Origin: Pseudoalteromonas sp. NC201
GTDB lineage: Bacteria > Pseudomonadota > Gammaproteobacteria > Enterobacterales > Alteromonadaceae
NCBI RefSeq assembly: GCF_002850255.1
Contig: NZ_CP022523.1
Location: 372,001-436,000 of the forward strand
Direction: 5' to 3'
DNA length: 64,000 bases
In this document: one piece after another, positions 53,034 to 62,414 of the stretch
How positions within the stretch are numbered: the first letter of the stretch is position 1
Layout: every line of letters begins with the position of its first letter
Program-made: the position numbers and the translations under genes
Notes under the pieces: model-generated
The model's input: only the letters and a program-made list of their open reading frames with translations
Told to the model about the DNA's origin: nothing
The model's database searches: none

Positions 53034-54515
53034 ATGCTTTGGTCAATGCTCTCCAATACGCCTGCATGGTATAGTCTTGCGCTATTTGCAGGCGGTGCGG
53101 CTACCCTACTCCCCGTCGTTTGGGTTATGCGCAGCACTTTCAAGAATCAACTCAATAATCAACTCGCCTCCGAGCAAGCACTTAGGTCGCAACTAAGCCA
53201 AGCTGAGCAACTCGCTGAGCAATTAAGAGCGCAGCAACTACAAAGTCATGGCCAACAGCAGCAATTGCAAGCGAGATTAGCTGAGCGTCAACGGCAAGCC
53301 GCTGAATATCAGCAGCTGTGGCAGCGAGAGCTCGATGCCAAGGAAGAAATTCAAGTGCATGCTCATGGGCTAGAAGTTGAAATGGCCAATCTGCAAACCT
53401 TGCTGGAGCAAAAGCAACTGAGCTTTGAGCAGCAGCTCGCGCAGCTTGAGCAAGCGAAGGGCCAGCTGAAAGAAGAGTTTCACAATCTCGCGAATCAAAT
53501 ATTTGATGAGAAAAGCGAGCGCTTTAGTCATCAAAGCAAAGAAAAAATCCAGCAGTTGCTGCAGCCAGTACAAGGTGAATTAAAGGGCTTTAGAGATAAA
53601 ATGGAAGCCATTCATAGTGAAGAGCTGAAGCAACGGGCGTCATTAAAAACCGAATTGCTGCACTTACAAGCCAACAATAAAGCCATGACCGAGCAAGCAG
53701 ATCGTTTGACCACGGCGTTACAAGGGCAAAAGAAAGCACAAGGCAACTGGGGCGAACTCATGCTCGAAAATGTGCTAGATAGCGCTGGGCTACGTCCGGG
53801 TTACGACTATCAGCGAGAAGTCAACTTTAATACCGACGAAGGCAAGTTTCGCCCTGACGTCGTGGTTTACTTACCGCAATCTCGTCACCTGGTAATTGAC
53901 GCTAAAACCTCATTGAATGCCTATACAAGGTATATTAATGCCACAACCGATAGTGAAGCGAATCAAGCCATTGTGGCACACACCGAAGCCATCACTGCAC
54001 GGATCAAAGAGTTGGGTAGTAAATCTTATGAGCGCTTACCAGGTCTTAACTCCCCAGAGGTGGTCATCATGTTTATCCCTGTGGAATCTGCATTTGTTGA
54101 GGCGGTTAAGCATAAGCCAACGCTTTATCAGGACGCTTTACAAAACAATGTATTGGTGGCAACGCCAACAACGCTTTTAACCAGTCTTAATATCGTTAAA
54201 CAGTTATGGCGTTTTGAAGAGCAAAGCAAGCATACCAGAGAGCTGGCGCTTCGAGCTGAGAAGTTTTATAACAAGCTCAATAGCTTCTTACATAGTATGG
54301 AAGGGGTGGGTAAGCAGCTTGATAAAGCAAAAGAGAGCTACGAGCGAGCATTTTCTCAGTTATATATGGGTAAAGGCAACTTAATTAAGCAAGCTTCTGA
54401 ATTTAAAGAACTAGGCGTTGCCGTAGTCAAGGAGCTACCCGAAGAACTCGAAGAAAAAGCTAAACTTGAGCTCGAGCCGGTAAGTCAGCTTGGCAACCAC
54501 GATAGCTCGAAATAA
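53034..54515 (+). CDS. rmuC: DNA recombination protein RmuC
   Basis: A 493-aa protein with an N-terminal membrane segment (about 10-30), a long Gln-rich coiled coil (35-205) and the RmuC nuclease-like domain (about 215-440) with QGNWGELMLENVLDSAGLR-type sequence, FRPDVVVYLPQSRHLVIDAKTS and SPEVVIMFIPVESAF. E. coli RmuC limits inversion of short inverted repeats. The length and motifs are normal. It converges on a hypothetical membrane protein gene across a terminator. Confidence 0.95.
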   Translation: MLWSMLSNTPAWYSLALFAGGAATLLPVVWVMRSTFKNQLNNQLASEQALRSQLSQAEQLAEQLRAQQLQSHGQQQQLQARLAERQRQAAEYQQLWQRELDAKEEIQVHAHGLEVEMANLQTLLEQKQLSFEQQLAQLEQAKGQLKEEFHNLANQIFDEKSERFSHQSKEKIQQLLQPVQGELKGFRDKMEAIHSEELKQRASLKTELLHLQANNKAMTEQADRLTTALQGQKKAQGNWGELMLENVLDSAGLRPGYDYQREVNFNTDEGKFRPDVVVYLPQSRHLVIDAKTSLNAYTRYINATTDSEANQAIVAHTEAITARIKELGSKSYERLPGLNSPEVVIMFIPVESAFVEAVKHKPTLYQDALQNNVLVATPTTLLTSLNIVKQLWRFEEQSKHTRELALRAEKFYNKLNSFLHSMEGVGKQLDKAKESYERAFSQLYMGKGNLIKQASEFKELGVAVVKELPEELEEKAKLELEPVSQLGNHDSSK

Positions 54516-54538
54516 CGCTTGAAATCCAAAAAAACAAA

Positions 54539-54560
54539 AAAGGCCCATTGGGCCTTTGAA
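54539..54560. terminator. Bidirectional terminator between rmuC and the 54591 gene
   Basis: Perfect eight-base stem AAAGGCCC/GGGCCTTT around ATT, with A-rich left flank, in the 75-bp convergent gap. Confidence 0.88.
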
Positions 54561-54590
54561 CGAAAGATAAAAGAATTTAACCTGAAATGA

Positions 54591-55076
54591 TTAAGGTGTC
54601 TTGCACTTGGCATAGTCACTGTGGCGTGGCGTATCCGAATACAAGTGCATATAAAGCGCAAACTGGCTGACATCACGCCAAACATTGCTATTGGCCGGTG
54701 GGCATAGTGACTGCTCGATATAACCCTTCAGTGCCTGTCCCGTTAATGCTAATTTAGTCGGGATACGGATAAACACATTGATGTCATCTTTACTGGTTTT
54801 TAAATGTGAGAACTGCCAGCTTCCAACCATATACTGTTTGGTAAAGTAGCGGTTGATACGCATTTGGGATTCTTTACTAAGCTGCTGAGTGGGTGCCTCA
54901 GGCGTTTCGGTAACAAATGCCCATGCACTTATCAGTGAAATAATAGTGGCTAGTACAAAAGTCCAAATCACAGCTGGTGATAGTTTATTTTTTGGCTTTA
55001 TTTGAAGTTGCTGCTGGTTCGCTCTAGATTCAACAATTTTCAACCATTCAGCATGTTTTAGCGTCCGTTGTGTCAT
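54591..55076 (-). CDS. Hypothetical single-pass membrane protein
   Basis: About 161 aa from the ATG at 55076, chosen because GGAG lies seven bases upstream (the frame extends to 55118). A cytoplasmic N-terminus of about 35 residues, a membrane segment (AVIWTFVLATIISLISAWAF, about 36-55) and an outside domain with two Cys (SLCPPANS, DYAKCKTP). The layout resembles small anti-sigma or sensor-like proteins, but no motif supports that. Function unknown. Confidence 0.75.
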   Translation of the reverse strand: MTQRTLKHAEWLKIVESRANQQQLQIKPKNKLSPAVIWTFVLATIISLISAWAFVTETPEAPTQQLSKESQMRINRYFTKQYMVGSWQFSHLKTSKDDINVFIRIPTKLALTGQALKGYIEQSLCPPANSNVWRDVSQFALYMHLYSDTPRHSDYAKCKTP

Positions 55077-55432
55077 TGGTACTCTCCGTTTCTGCATATT
55101 GGTATTTAAGCGCTTCAATGTGGAGTAAAGATGGAGTGAGTAAACATCAGACCAGTGCCCTTATGAGGTATAAGTTAGATCTAAAAATTCTTTATTGTCG
55201 ATGAAAGAATAATTCTAAAATTCGCATCTTTTCTGATGAGATTTGCTTAATCTTAGGGTGGTATTGAATTAGTAAGTACCAACATTTTAGTCTTAAGTCT
55301 AATGGGGGTCGTACCGAATTTGTGTTATTTACTTGGGTACCTATTCAGTCTTGATTTATCTTCATATCGACTAAATTAAGTAATAATCGGTCTTTTACAG
55401 ACTCTGCGTTCAACATATTCACGGGACAAACT
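55077..55432. other. Intergenic region upstream of the TonB-dependent receptor
   Basis: About 355 bp holding the divergent promoters of the hypothetical membrane protein and the receptor. AT-rich; no Fur box or other known operator could be recognised with confidence, and no RNA gene was seen. Confidence 0.5.
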
Positions 55433-57976
55433 ATGCAATTTATTAATAACAAGCTGGAAAACGCTGTTCGCAAGCCAATCTCGTTGGCTGTCGGTGCTGC
55501 GCTTCTTTCAACTATTTCAATCCATGCGCAAGCAGAAAGTAACAACACTGAAGCCAAAGAAAGTGTTGAAGTCATCGAAATCACGGGTACACGAAGAAGT
55601 CTTCGTAGTATTGCCGAGAGCACGGTGCCGGTAGATGTGATTTCTTTAGAAGATATGCAAAGTACCGGTCAGCTGGAGCTGAGCCAAGTACTCACTACGC
55701 TCGTGCCAAGTTTTAACTTCCCAAATTCAACGCTGGCGGATGGTACGGATCACGCCCGTCCGGCAGTGCTTAGAGGTTTAGCACCGGATCACACCTTAGT
55801 GCTGGTTAATGGTAAGCGTCGTCATGCTGGCGCATTATTGAATTTAAATGGTACCGTTGGTCGTGGTTCAACGGCGGTTGATTTAAATACTATCCCAGCT
55901 GCCGCGATTAAGCGTATAGAAGTACTGCGTGATGGCGCTGCTGCTCAATACGGCTCAGATGCCATTGCTGGCGTTATTAATATTGTGCTTAAAGATGCCG
56001 AAGAAGGCGGCAGTATTAGTGTGACCTATGGTGAGCACGATACGCAGATGGCAGGTGTCCCTGACTTATTACAAACCCGTGCAAACGCTGCGGGCGATTT
56101 AGACTTTGTGCTTGGAGATGACCGCAAGCGTAATGATGGCGGTACTACAACAATTGGTGCCAACGTTGGTTTTGCTTTAGGTAATGAAGGTTTTATTAAT
56201 CTGTCTGCCGAATATAGAGATAAAAAACCGACTAATCGTTCAGGCTTTGATCCAAGAGAGCAGTATGCTCGTGATGAAAATGGTCAACTTGACTCAAGAG
56301 AGTTTTCATTTGATCGCTACAACCACCGTTTTGGTAAAGCTGAAGTGGAAGACTTTGCACTATTTTATAATGCGGGTTACAACCTAGATGCGGAAACCGA
56401 ACTTTATTCATTTGGTAGCTACTCAACACGTGAAGGTAACTCCGGTGGTTTCTATCGTCGCGCAAATGACAGCCGCAACTTAACTGCGGTATACCCAGAT
56501 GGTTTCTTGCCTCAAATCGTCAGCGATGTAGATGATTACTCTTTTGCGGTTGGTGTAAAAGGCACTCAAGGTGAGTGGGATTACGATATCAGTACAAACT
56601 ATGGTGTGAATGACTTCGCTTTGGGTGTCGTAAATAGTTTGAATACTTCGATGGGGGTAACAAGTCCGACTGAGTTTAATAACGGCGCTTTAGTCTATTC
56701 ACAGTGGCTTGTGAATGCTGATGCTAAAACGGCATTGGATTTGGGCTTACCGGATGACGTATTTTTCACGATTGGTGCAGAATATCGCCGCGAAACCTAT
56801 GAAATTGAAGTCGGTGAAGAAGCGTCTTACCTCACCGTGCTTGATGCAGAAGGCAATCCCGTTGCAGCTGGTGGTGCGCAGGTGCTCGCTGGTTTCTCAC
56901 CAGCAAGTGCTGTCGATGAATCTCGTCATAACATCGCTTTATTCGCAGAGTTTGATACCTACTTAACGCAGGACTGGAATGTCGTCTTGGCGGGTCGTTT
57001 TGAAGATTACAGTGATTTTGGCAGCACTTTCACCAGTAAACTGGCATCGCGCTATGTGGTGTCGGATAACTTTTCACTACGTGGTGCAGTAAGCACAGGC
57101 TTTAGAGCGCCTTCATTGGCTCAAACGTCCTATAAATCAATTGCTACGGTATTTGAAAATGGCGTACCGAGTGAAGTTGGCCACTTCCCTGTTGATACGC
57201 CAGCTGCAAAAGCGCTGGGTGCTCGAGAGCTTGAACCGGAAGAGTCGGTCAATATGACGGCGGGCTTTGTCTACACACTAGACGCGTTCTCATTTACTGT
57301 GGATGCCTATCGAATTGACATCGACGATCGCATCGTCCTTTCTGAGAACTTGGGCGGTCCTGAGGTCATTAATATTTTGCAGCAAGCGGGTGAGCTTAAT
57401 ACGCAAAGTGTAAGGTACTTCACTAATGCTATCGACTCGCGCACTCAAGGTGTGGATATCGTAGCAACGTACAGTTTTGATCTTGCCGACTACGGTAATC
57501 TGCGTTTAAGTGCCGCGGTAAACATCAATGACACTGAAGTGACGCATGTAAAAGCAAACCCTGCTGAGCTTGAAGCCCTTGGTGACAGCTATGAGTACTT
57601 TGCTCGTCGTGAAATTGCACGATTTGAAGATGGGACACCAAAAGACAAATGGAACCTAGCTGCAATTTGGCAATTTGGCGATTGGCAGACGACATTACGT
57701 GCCACACGCTATGGTGAAACGGTAGATTCTTCGAGCGCAGTAGAGGGCGATGAAGTATTAGATGCTAAATGGATCACTGATTTAGAAGTGGCTTATAACC
57801 TAGGTGACAACTGGAAGGTTGCTGTAGGCGCTAACAATCTATTTGATCAATATCCTCAAGATACTGTTAGTAATATTGGTTATACAACGTTTAACCAGAT
57901 CTTCCCTTACTCTGCGTTCTCGGCATATAACACCGATGGTCGTTTTGTGTATGGCAATATCAGCTACCGTTTCTAA
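55433..57976 (+). CDS. TonB-dependent outer-membrane receptor
   Basis: An 847-aa outer-membrane importer. A signal peptide (about 1-34, ending AQA) precedes a TonB-box-like SVEVIEITGTRRS, the plug domain (about 55-180; LRGLAPDHTLVLVNGKR, RIEVLRDGAAAQYGSDAIAG) and a 22-strand barrel ending NISYRF with terminal Phe. GFRAPSLAQTSYKS is the family barrel motif. The substrate is not evident: the gene stands alone, without siderophore or carbohydrate genes beside it, though its energising ExbB/ExbD operon lies at the left end of the window. It is closed by a terminator. Confidence 0.94.
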   Translation: MQFINNKLENAVRKPISLAVGAALLSTISIHAQAESNNTEAKESVEVIEITGTRRSLRSIAESTVPVDVISLEDMQSTGQLELSQVLTTLVPSFNFPNSTLADGTDHARPAVLRGLAPDHTLVLVNGKRRHAGALLNLNGTVGRGSTAVDLNTIPAAAIKRIEVLRDGAAAQYGSDAIAGVINIVLKDAEEGGSISVTYGEHDTQMAGVPDLLQTRANAAGDLDFVLGDDRKRNDGGTTTIGANVGFALGNEGFINLSAEYRDKKPTNRSGFDPREQYARDENGQLDSREFSFDRYNHRFGKAEVEDFALFYNAGYNLDAETELYSFGSYSTREGNSGGFYRRANDSRNLTAVYPDGFLPQIVSDVDDYSFAVGVKGTQGEWDYDISTNYGVNDFALGVVNSLNTSMGVTSPTEFNNGALVYSQWLVNADAKTALDLGLPDDVFFTIGAEYRRETYEIEVGEEASYLTVLDAEGNPVAAGGAQVLAGFSPASAVDESRHNIALFAEFDTYLTQDWNVVLAGRFEDYSDFGSTFTSKLASRYVVSDNFSLRGAVSTGFRAPSLAQTSYKSIATVFENGVPSEVGHFPVDTPAAKALGARELEPEESVNMTAGFVYTLDAFSFTVDAYRIDIDDRIVLSENLGGPEVINILQQAGELNTQSVRYFTNAIDSRTQGVDIVATYSFDLADYGNLRLSAAVNINDTEVTHVKANPAELEALGDSYEYFARREIARFEDGTPKDKWNLAAIWQFGDWQTTLRATRYGETVDSSSAVEGDEVLDAKWITDLEVAYNLGDNWKVAVGANNLFDQYPQDTVSNIGYTTFNQIFPYSAFSAYNTDGRFVYGNISYRF

Positions 57977-57992
57977 GCAAGCTCAGAAAGAC

Positions 57993-58020
57993 AAAAGGCC
58001 AAGCATCTGCTTAGCCTTTT
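57993..58020. terminator. Bidirectional terminator after the TonB receptor
   Basis: AAAAGGC-C-AAGC pairs with GCTT-A-GCCTTTT around ATCT, giving T and A runs on the two sides, in the 49-bp convergent gap before the histidine kinase stop. Confidence 0.85.
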
Positions 58021-58025
58021 GTACT

Positions 58026-60074
58026 TTATGCTGGTACATCTACCGCGTGAGGTAAGTTTATCTGAATACACAAACCGCCATACTTCCCGGACTTCACTGT
58101 GATTTTTCCATTCATCGCTTCAATTAAGCTCTTACAAATAGATAAACCAAGACCTGAGCCTCCTGTTGCACGACTTCTCGATGCCTCGACACGGTACAAG
58201 CGTTCAAACAGTTTGTTTTGCTCGGCTTCAGATACGCCTGGTGAGCTATCATCTACTTGTAGGAATAGTCCTTGTTTATTGACCACGGCTTTAAACCTTA
58301 CCTTGCCGGGTTTATCTGTGTATAAACATGCATTCTTAGCAAGATTATCGATAACCCTATCCAGCTTTGGTTTATCAATGTAAATACTCATATCATCGAC
58401 GTGAATGTCGGCGATAAATTGCAGCTGATTACTAGTTACTAATCTTTCAATATCGTACACATAGCTTTGGATAACCGTTTTCGCGCCATGCTGTTGGGGG
58501 TGGATCACAAGCGCGTCATGATCAGCTTGAGACAATTGATATACGTTCGAGATCAATTCATTTAGCTGATTTATCTTGTTGTTGATCTTGGCATATGCAA
58601 GTGTGCTGTCATCAATAAGATTGTGTTCCATCGCTTCGATATGGAGTTTTAAGACACTAAGTGGCGTACGTAACTCGTGGGAAATATCGGCCAGCATTTT
58701 ATCTTTATGCTCAATATTCAATTGATACATTTTTGCTTTTAGCGCCGCATTTCTATGCTTGACGACAAAAAATCCGACTAGAAATAATCCAGCTAAAAAG
58801 GTCGAGATTGCAGTGATCACCCACATTTGTGTGGATAGCTTGGCGTTTTGTAAGTTAACCTCGGTTATGGCTTGTGCAGAGCGTGCTTGCTCCAGTTGTT
58901 GAGATTGAATAAGCGCGTCAATACTGGCTTTATAGGTACTTACTTGTTTTTCTAGTAATGTTTCATGAAGTTGAGTCTGTAGCTTTGAAGTCGACTTCAT
59001 AAATTGAAAAGCTTGGGCGTATTCATGATGTGCAGCAAGCGTTATCGCTTTAAGGCGATGATATTTTTCGAGCAGCACCTCTGCCGTTTCTATTTCGGTT
59101 AGGGCGTCCAGCTTGGTGAGTAGTGTTTTTGCTTTGGCTAATTCTTTACGTTTTAGCCTAACTTCTAACTCCGTCAAGTAGGCGTAAAATTGTTGCAGTG
59201 TTGAACTGGTTTGAGTGGCATATTCAATGCCTGCAAGTGCATCCGACAGGGCATTGTCTAAGTCTGCCTTGGCTATATGGATCAATGCGGAGTTTCGATA
59301 TGCCCTAGCGAGTGAAACCCTAGCATTGAGTTCTTTTAGAAATTCAATGGCCTCTTTTGTTTGCGCTAATGCTTCGTCCGTTTTACCGTTCTTAAACTTC
59401 AGCTCTCCCAAGCGAAGGGCCGTGCCTGCGACGTTGCGTAATTCTTTTGAAGCTTTATCTGCAACGAGAGCTTGTTGAAAGAAATACTCTGCATTTTCCT
59501 CATCCCCCATACGCACAGAAATATCACCGAGATTATAAAAGTTAGCCCCTTGCTTTTCGTACTGATCAGTTCCTTTTAGTAATTCATAGGCTTTTAAGTG
59601 ATATTGCATAGATTGCGCAAGCAGATTTCTATGGTCGGCAACAACACCTAGATTATTATAGGTTTGCGCCACTAAATTTGATTTATCCATTGCCTCGGCT
59701 GAAGCGAGCGCTTTTAAGTAAAAAGACTCGGCCTGCTCAAGCTGGCTTAAGTTACGATAGTTAATGCCTATCTCTCTGTATAAATCATACTTGCGCGCTT
59801 CGGTAAGGAAAAACTGCTTTTCGATATAGCTAAGAGTAGATATTGATTTCTCATATAAGTCTTGCTTTCGATAAATCATGGCCTGCAAATAAATCGCTTG
59901 ATATCGCGTTTCTTCTTCTTCACTGACGCTGGCCGTTTCAATTTTAACTAAGGCTTCGGTGTATTTCCCTGCCTTTTCTAAATCTTCTATTTCCTTGATA
60001 ACTGTATTCCCTGCCAGGCAATGCATCGCTGTAAGCAGTGCTACTGCTTTTATTAAGTTCTTAATGGGGGTCAT
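58026..60074 (-). CDS. TPR-containing sensor histidine kinase
   Basis: A 682-aa kinase. A signal peptide (about 1-22) is followed by a periplasmic array of about seven tetratricopeptide repeats (30-375; e.g. AQTYNNLGVVADHRNLLAQS, ANFYNLGDISVRMGDEENAE), a coiled coil, one membrane segment (about 405-427), HisKA (LADISHELRTPLSVLKLHIE) and HATPase_c (DRVIDNLAKNACLY, DDSSPGVS, GGSGLGLSICKSLIEAM). Sensors of this design in Alteromonadales may detect peptides or proteins through the repeats; that is inference. No response regulator adjoins it. Upstream lies the second iteron array. Confidence 0.92.
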   Translation of the reverse strand: MTPIKNLIKAVALLTAMHCLAGNTVIKEIEDLEKAGKYTEALVKIETASVSEEEETRYQAIYLQAMIYRKQDLYEKSISTLSYIEKQFFLTEARKYDLYREIGINYRNLSQLEQAESFYLKALASAEAMDKSNLVAQTYNNLGVVADHRNLLAQSMQYHLKAYELLKGTDQYEKQGANFYNLGDISVRMGDEENAEYFFQQALVADKASKELRNVAGTALRLGELKFKNGKTDEALAQTKEAIEFLKELNARVSLARAYRNSALIHIAKADLDNALSDALAGIEYATQTSSTLQQFYAYLTELEVRLKRKELAKAKTLLTKLDALTEIETAEVLLEKYHRLKAITLAAHHEYAQAFQFMKSTSKLQTQLHETLLEKQVSTYKASIDALIQSQQLEQARSAQAITEVNLQNAKLSTQMWVITAISTFLAGLFLVGFFVVKHRNAALKAKMYQLNIEHKDKMLADISHELRTPLSVLKLHIEAMEHNLIDDSTLAYAKINNKINQLNELISNVYQLSQADHDALVIHPQQHGAKTVIQSYVYDIERLVTSNQLQFIADIHVDDMSIYIDKPKLDRVIDNLAKNACLYTDKPGKVRFKAVVNKQGLFLQVDDSSPGVSEAEQNKLFERLYRVEASRSRATGGSGLGLSICKSLIEAMNGKITVKSGKYGGLCIQINLPHAVDVPA

Positions 60075-60222
60075 GTATCAACTTCAATGTACTGTAATCA
60101 GTTTTATAGTTTTACATGGAAAAGTGGGGTAAATATGGAAAGTGTAAAGGGGGTTTACAGCAGAATGAAGTGCTTATAAATCTGAGGTTAGTCATATTTT
60201 GATTTTTAGTCAAAATAAACTC

Positions 60223-60491
60223 AGAACAAAATTTTACTAAGTAAGTTAGTAAAAATGTGACCTGTCGCTGGTTTAGTTAGTAAAATTTTGGTTTGTGAAA
60301 GTGAAAAAAGTCACAAATGCGCTCTTTTTTGTCTGGATCTTAGATCTTTACTGTAAAGATCGGGATCGTTAGGTATTGAGTTAATAAAATTCTGATCTCA
60401 AATAGGTCTAGGTTAGTAAAAATATGATCTGAATAACTGGCGTTGGTAAATACGTGATCTCAGTTACCAGTGGCTAGTAAAAATCTGATCC
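60223..60491. repeat. Second iteron array, seven origin-type repeats far from rep
   Basis: Copies matching the origin iteron: 60223-60240 (minus), 60246-60263, 60277-60294, 60381-60398, 60413-60430, 60443-60460, 60474-60491 (plus). The best is TTAGTAAAAATATGATCT at 60413; the first three have weakened GATCT ends. The four right-hand copies sit at 30-32 bp intervals, about three helical turns. One left-hand iteron is followed by TGAAAGTGAAAAAAGTCA, matching the sequence after the last origin iteron. It lies between the TPR kinase and aceA with no rep gene, no DnaA box and no coding frame. Candidate titration, copy-number or timing locus. Confidence 0.85.
60342..60361. repeat. Palindrome inside the second iteron array
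   Basis: GATCTTTAC and GTAAAGATC (60343-60351, 60353-60361) pair perfectly around one base. The halves equal the iteron-type TAAAGATC, so it may be two head-to-head half sites for Rep. Confidence 0.65.
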
Positions 60492-60502
60492 ACAATAGAT
60501 AA

Positions 60503-60520
60503 AAGGGCCTGACGGCCCTT
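60503..60520 (-). terminator. Terminator-like hairpin after aceA
   Basis: Perfect seven-base stem AAGGGCC/GGCCCTT with TGAC loop; the minus-strand 3' flank begins TTATC. It is 42 bp past the aceA stop. Confidence 0.7.
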
Positions 60521-60562
60521 GCTGATTAAGGAACTATATAAGTCGTTATCTAAATCCAGTGT

Positions 60563-62167
60563 TTAGAACTGGTTCATGGTGTTGGCTTCACCGCCTGCTT
60601 TGAGTGCGTTCTCACCAGAGAAATACTCTTTGTGCGTGTCACCGATATTAGAGCCTGCCAAGTCTTGGTGTTTAACTGATGCTTGTTCGCGACGGATTTC
60701 TTGTCGTTGCACATCGCGCACATAGGCAAGCATACCCGCGTCACCAAAATAGCCTTCAGCCAGAATATCAGTGCTGAGCGCTGCTGTATGGTAAGTTGGC
60801 AGTGTAATAAGGTGATGGAAAATTCCCGCTTCTCTTGCCGAGTCACGCTGGAAGTTTTGCACCAGTAAATCGGCTTCGGTTGCCAACTCGGTTGCGTCTA
60901 ACTCTGGCGCCATCAATACTTTTGCATCCGCGCTTGGATTTGGGTATACCGATAAGTCTTTACCTTGCTCTTGCCATTGTTGGTATACCTGTTCACGGAA
61001 TTTTAATGTCCAGTTGAACGATGGCGAGTTGTTGTACACAAGCTTAGCGTTAGGCACTTGTTCGCGAACTCGGTTAACTAGCTCGGCAATTTGCTCGATA
61101 TTTGGCTTTTCGGTTTCAATCCACAATAGATCTGCGCCTGATTGAAGACTGGTTACACAGTCTAGTACCACACGATCTTTTTCTGTGCCTGCTCTGAACT
61201 GGTATAAACCGTTGTCTAAGCGAACTGGCTTTTGCAGTTCGCCACTCAATTTAATTGCCATCTCACCTTCTTGTAAGTCAGCGGCCGAGGTAACTGGCGT
61301 AGTGTCTAAATAGCTAGTGTATTGACTCGCAAGGTCGCCCTGCGCTTTTGATACTGGCACTTTTTGCGTCAAACTTGCACCCAATGAGTCAGTGCGTGCG
61401 ACGATAACGCCATCTTCAACACCAAGCTCAAGGAAAGCATATCGTACAGCGTTAATCTTGGCTAAAAAGTCTTCATGAGGAACCGTTACTTTACCTGCTT
61501 GGTGGCCACACTGTTTTGCGTCCGATACTTGGTTTTCGATTTGAATTGCACAAGCACCCGCTTCAATCATTTGTTTAGCTAATAGGTAGGTTGCTTCTTC
61601 GTTACCAAAACCGGCATCAATATCAGCAATGATAGGCACGACATGGGTTTCGAAGTTATCGATTTTGCTAAGGATCTCTGTTGTATCTTGGCCTTTTGCT
61701 CTCGTTGCATCAAGATCTTTGTAGAGATGATCTAGCTCTCGCGCATCGGCTTGCTTGAGGAAAGTGTAGATCTCTTCAATCAAAGCTGGAACCGCTGTTT
61801 TTTCATGCATACTTTGGTCTGGTAGTGGGCCAAACTCTGAGCGCAGCGCAGCAACCATCCAGCCACTTAGGTAGACGTAAGAGCGTTTTGTGGTTTTATT
61901 GTGACGCTTTACTGCCATCATCATTTGTTGCGCGGTAAAACCGTGCCAACAACCAAGCGATTGCGTGTATTGGCTGCTATCTGCGTCGTACGCTGCCATG
62001 TCTTCACGCATCACTTTTGCCGTGTATTTTGCAATGTCCAAACCGGTTTTAAAACGGTTTTGTAGGTGCATACGGCTGGCATACTCAGGACTGATAGACT
62101 GCCAAGTTTTTCCTTGGCTTTGGCATAGACTAGAGAAATGATCTAACTGAGTTTGATACTGAGACAT
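60563..62167 (-). CDS. aceA: Isocitrate lyase
   Basis: A 534-aa enzyme, matching the longer ~530-aa isocitrate lyase subfamily. It splits isocitrate into glyoxylate and succinate. Seen: PIIADIDAGFGNEEATYLL (metal site), the catalytic-loop cysteine in KQCGHQAGKVTVPHEDFLAK, VIVARTDSLGA, NNSPSFNWTLKF and a C-terminal SNIGDTHKEYFSGENALKAG. AAGGAAG precedes the ATG. It is divergent from glcB across 247 bp, so the whole glyoxylate shunt is encoded on this replicon. Confidence 0.96.
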   Translation of the reverse strand: MSQYQTQLDHFSSLCQSQGKTWQSISPEYASRMHLQNRFKTGLDIAKYTAKVMREDMAAYDADSSQYTQSLGCWHGFTAQQMMMAVKRHNKTTKRSYVYLSGWMVAALRSEFGPLPDQSMHEKTAVPALIEEIYTFLKQADARELDHLYKDLDATRAKGQDTTEILSKIDNFETHVVPIIADIDAGFGNEEATYLLAKQMIEAGACAIQIENQVSDAKQCGHQAGKVTVPHEDFLAKINAVRYAFLELGVEDGVIVARTDSLGASLTQKVPVSKAQGDLASQYTSYLDTTPVTSAADLQEGEMAIKLSGELQKPVRLDNGLYQFRAGTEKDRVVLDCVTSLQSGADLLWIETEKPNIEQIAELVNRVREQVPNAKLVYNNSPSFNWTLKFREQVYQQWQEQGKDLSVYPNPSADAKVLMAPELDATELATEADLLVQNFQRDSAREAGIFHHLITLPTYHTAALSTDILAEGYFGDAGMLAYVRDVQRQEIRREQASVKHQDLAGSNIGDTHKEYFSGENALKAGGEANTMNQF

Positions 62168-62414
62168 AATTAGCTTCCTTTGAACGGGTACTATAAATCA
62201 AATTAAATTCTGGTTGTTTGTTACACGAAACCAACTGGTGTGAGAGTGGTTGGCTGCGGGCTTAATTAAACACTAGGCCGATAAATTAGATTTTTTAAAT
62301 TTATAGTTATTATTACGAGTATATTTTTTGTGAATGGGAAAAGGGGTTCGTTTTTCCAAAAATTGTTTTATGTTTGACCTATCCCGTTCAAAAAATGTTA
62401 ATCAAGGACTCTCC
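62168..62414. promoter_or_regulatory. Divergent promoter region aceA/glcB
   Basis: About 250 bp. Inverted arms CCAAC and GTTGG near 62228-62252 and an AT-rich tract (62280-62330) are visible; no specific operator is recognised. AAGGA at 62404-62408 is the glcB ribosome site. Confidence 0.5.

Noticed and set aside
60074..60563. Second array considered as the true origin
   Set aside because: No rep gene, no DnaA box and no par genes adjoin it; several copies are weaker than those at 45.5-45.9 kb. It is kept as a regulatory candidate.
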